This document shows positions 6,594 to 6,709 of a stretch of 6,709 nt of DNA, piece after piece. Below the pieces are notes generated by a model. That model was not told where the DNA came from, did not search any database, and saw only the letters and a list, made by a program, of their open reading frames with translations. This stretch comes from Oscillospiraceae bacterium (GTDB lineage: Bacteria; Bacillota; Clostridia; Oscillospirales; Acutalibacteraceae): contig JAQXHW010000185.1 of the NCBI GenBank assembly GCA_029007475.1, positions 1 to 6,709 on the forward strand. The letters are read 5' to 3'. The position numbers and the translations under genes were made by a program. Position 1 is the stretch's first letter. Each line of letters starts with the position of its first letter.

Positions 6594-6709
6594 ATTGCAT
6601 CCACCTCCGCGATAATCTGGCTTGTGGTAAAGCCTCTAAGGTCCATAGCGCCTGAGGGACAGGCAACGGTACAAGCACCGCAGCCCTGACATACGGCAGG
6701 ATTAACTCC
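6584..6709 (-). CDS. hdrA: HdrA-like heterodisulfide reductase flavoprotein, C-terminal end only (partial)
   Basis: Only the last 41 residues are in the window; the gene continues past the right edge. The visible tail holds one complete ferredoxin motif (CQGCGACTVACP), followed by SGAMDL and a short helix ending in EVDAICR. This is the usual end of HdrA, where a C-terminal [4Fe-4S] domain follows the FAD-binding body and the MvhD/FlxD subunit docks. HdrA is the flavin-based electron-bifurcating subunit of methanogen heterodisulfide reductase and of bacterial Flx-Hdr complexes. Its bifurcating FAD takes two electrons and splits them to a high- and a low-potential acceptor. The FAD-binding region cannot be seen here, so whether this copy can bifurcate is unknown. 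The stop codon lies 10 nt inside the next gene, which implies tight co-translation. A different protein with a ferredoxin-like tail is possible, but the adjacent MvhD-type gene makes HdrA much more likely. Confidence 0.85.
   Translation of the reverse strand, partial: GVNPAVCQGCGACTVACPSGAMDLRGFTTSQIIAEVDAICR
6601..6608 (-). promoter_or_regulatory. Ribosome binding site of the MvhD/FlxD gene
   Basis: The minus strand reads GGAGGTGG here, inside the 3' end of hdrA. It ends 7 nt before the ATG at 6593 (9 nt if only GGAGGT is counted) and 13 to 15 nt before the in-frame ATG at 6587. The spacing favours the upstream ATG. The downstream one would make a classic ATGA overlap with the hdrA stop and remains possible. 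Confidence 0.6.

Noticed and set aside
1..6709. CRISPR arrays, insertion sequences, tRNA or rRNA genes.
   Set aside because: I saw no regularly spaced repeats, transposase-like frames, terminal inverted repeats or RNA-gene signatures. The window is almost fully occupied by conserved metabolic genes.

Overview
The window is a single-strand block of anaerobic redox genes. Every supported gene lies on the minus strand, so transcription runs from the right edge to the left edge. Seven genes have their start in view. An eighth, at the right edge, shows only its C-terminus, and the last gene runs off the left edge. The strong GGAGG-type ribosome binding sites, very tight gene packing, the wealth of cysteine-coordinated Fe-S clusters and the protein families present suggest a strictly anaerobic Gram-positive bacterium, probably a gut-type clostridium. 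This taxonomic call is inference, with no 16S or marker gene to support it.

Right part (6709 down to 3326). The C-terminal [4Fe-4S] tail of an HdrA-type flavoprotein is followed by an MvhD/FlxD [2Fe-2S] protein. Next come two related AsrA/HydB-like multi-cluster Fe-S proteins (FlxC and FlxB positions) and a ferredoxin-NADP reductase-like flavoprotein with a C-terminal [2Fe-2S] site (FlxA). This is the electron-input half of an Flx-Hdr complex: FlxA is expected to take electrons from NAD(P)H and pass them through FlxB/C and FlxD to the flavin of HdrA. Neighbouring genes overlap by 8 to 13 nt, and the ribosome binding sites of four of them lie inside the preceding gene.

Middle (3325 down to 3144). 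A 182-nt A/T-rich gap is the only sizeable intergenic space. I found no convincing terminator or promoter in it.

Left part (3143 to 1). A 224-aa Fe-S protein with one [2Fe-2S] and two [4Fe-4S] motifs precedes a 534-aa fumarate-reductase/succinate-dehydrogenase-type flavoprotein. The flavoprotein keeps the fumarate-reduction residues but lacks the histidine used to attach FAD covalently. No membrane-anchor gene is present in view. The last gene encodes the N-terminal 278 residues of a membrane transporter with the YidE/YbjL duplication, the AspT/AAEx superfamily that also includes succinate exporters.

Taken together, the most interesting reading is a soluble NAD(P)H-dependent fumarate reductase, wired to an HdrA flavin-based electron-bifurcating module and paired with a dicarboxylate (succinate) exporter. 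Bifurcation, with ferredoxin reduced alongside fumarate, is inference. It depends on the HdrA body and on whether hdrB/hdrC lie beyond the right edge, which this window cannot show.
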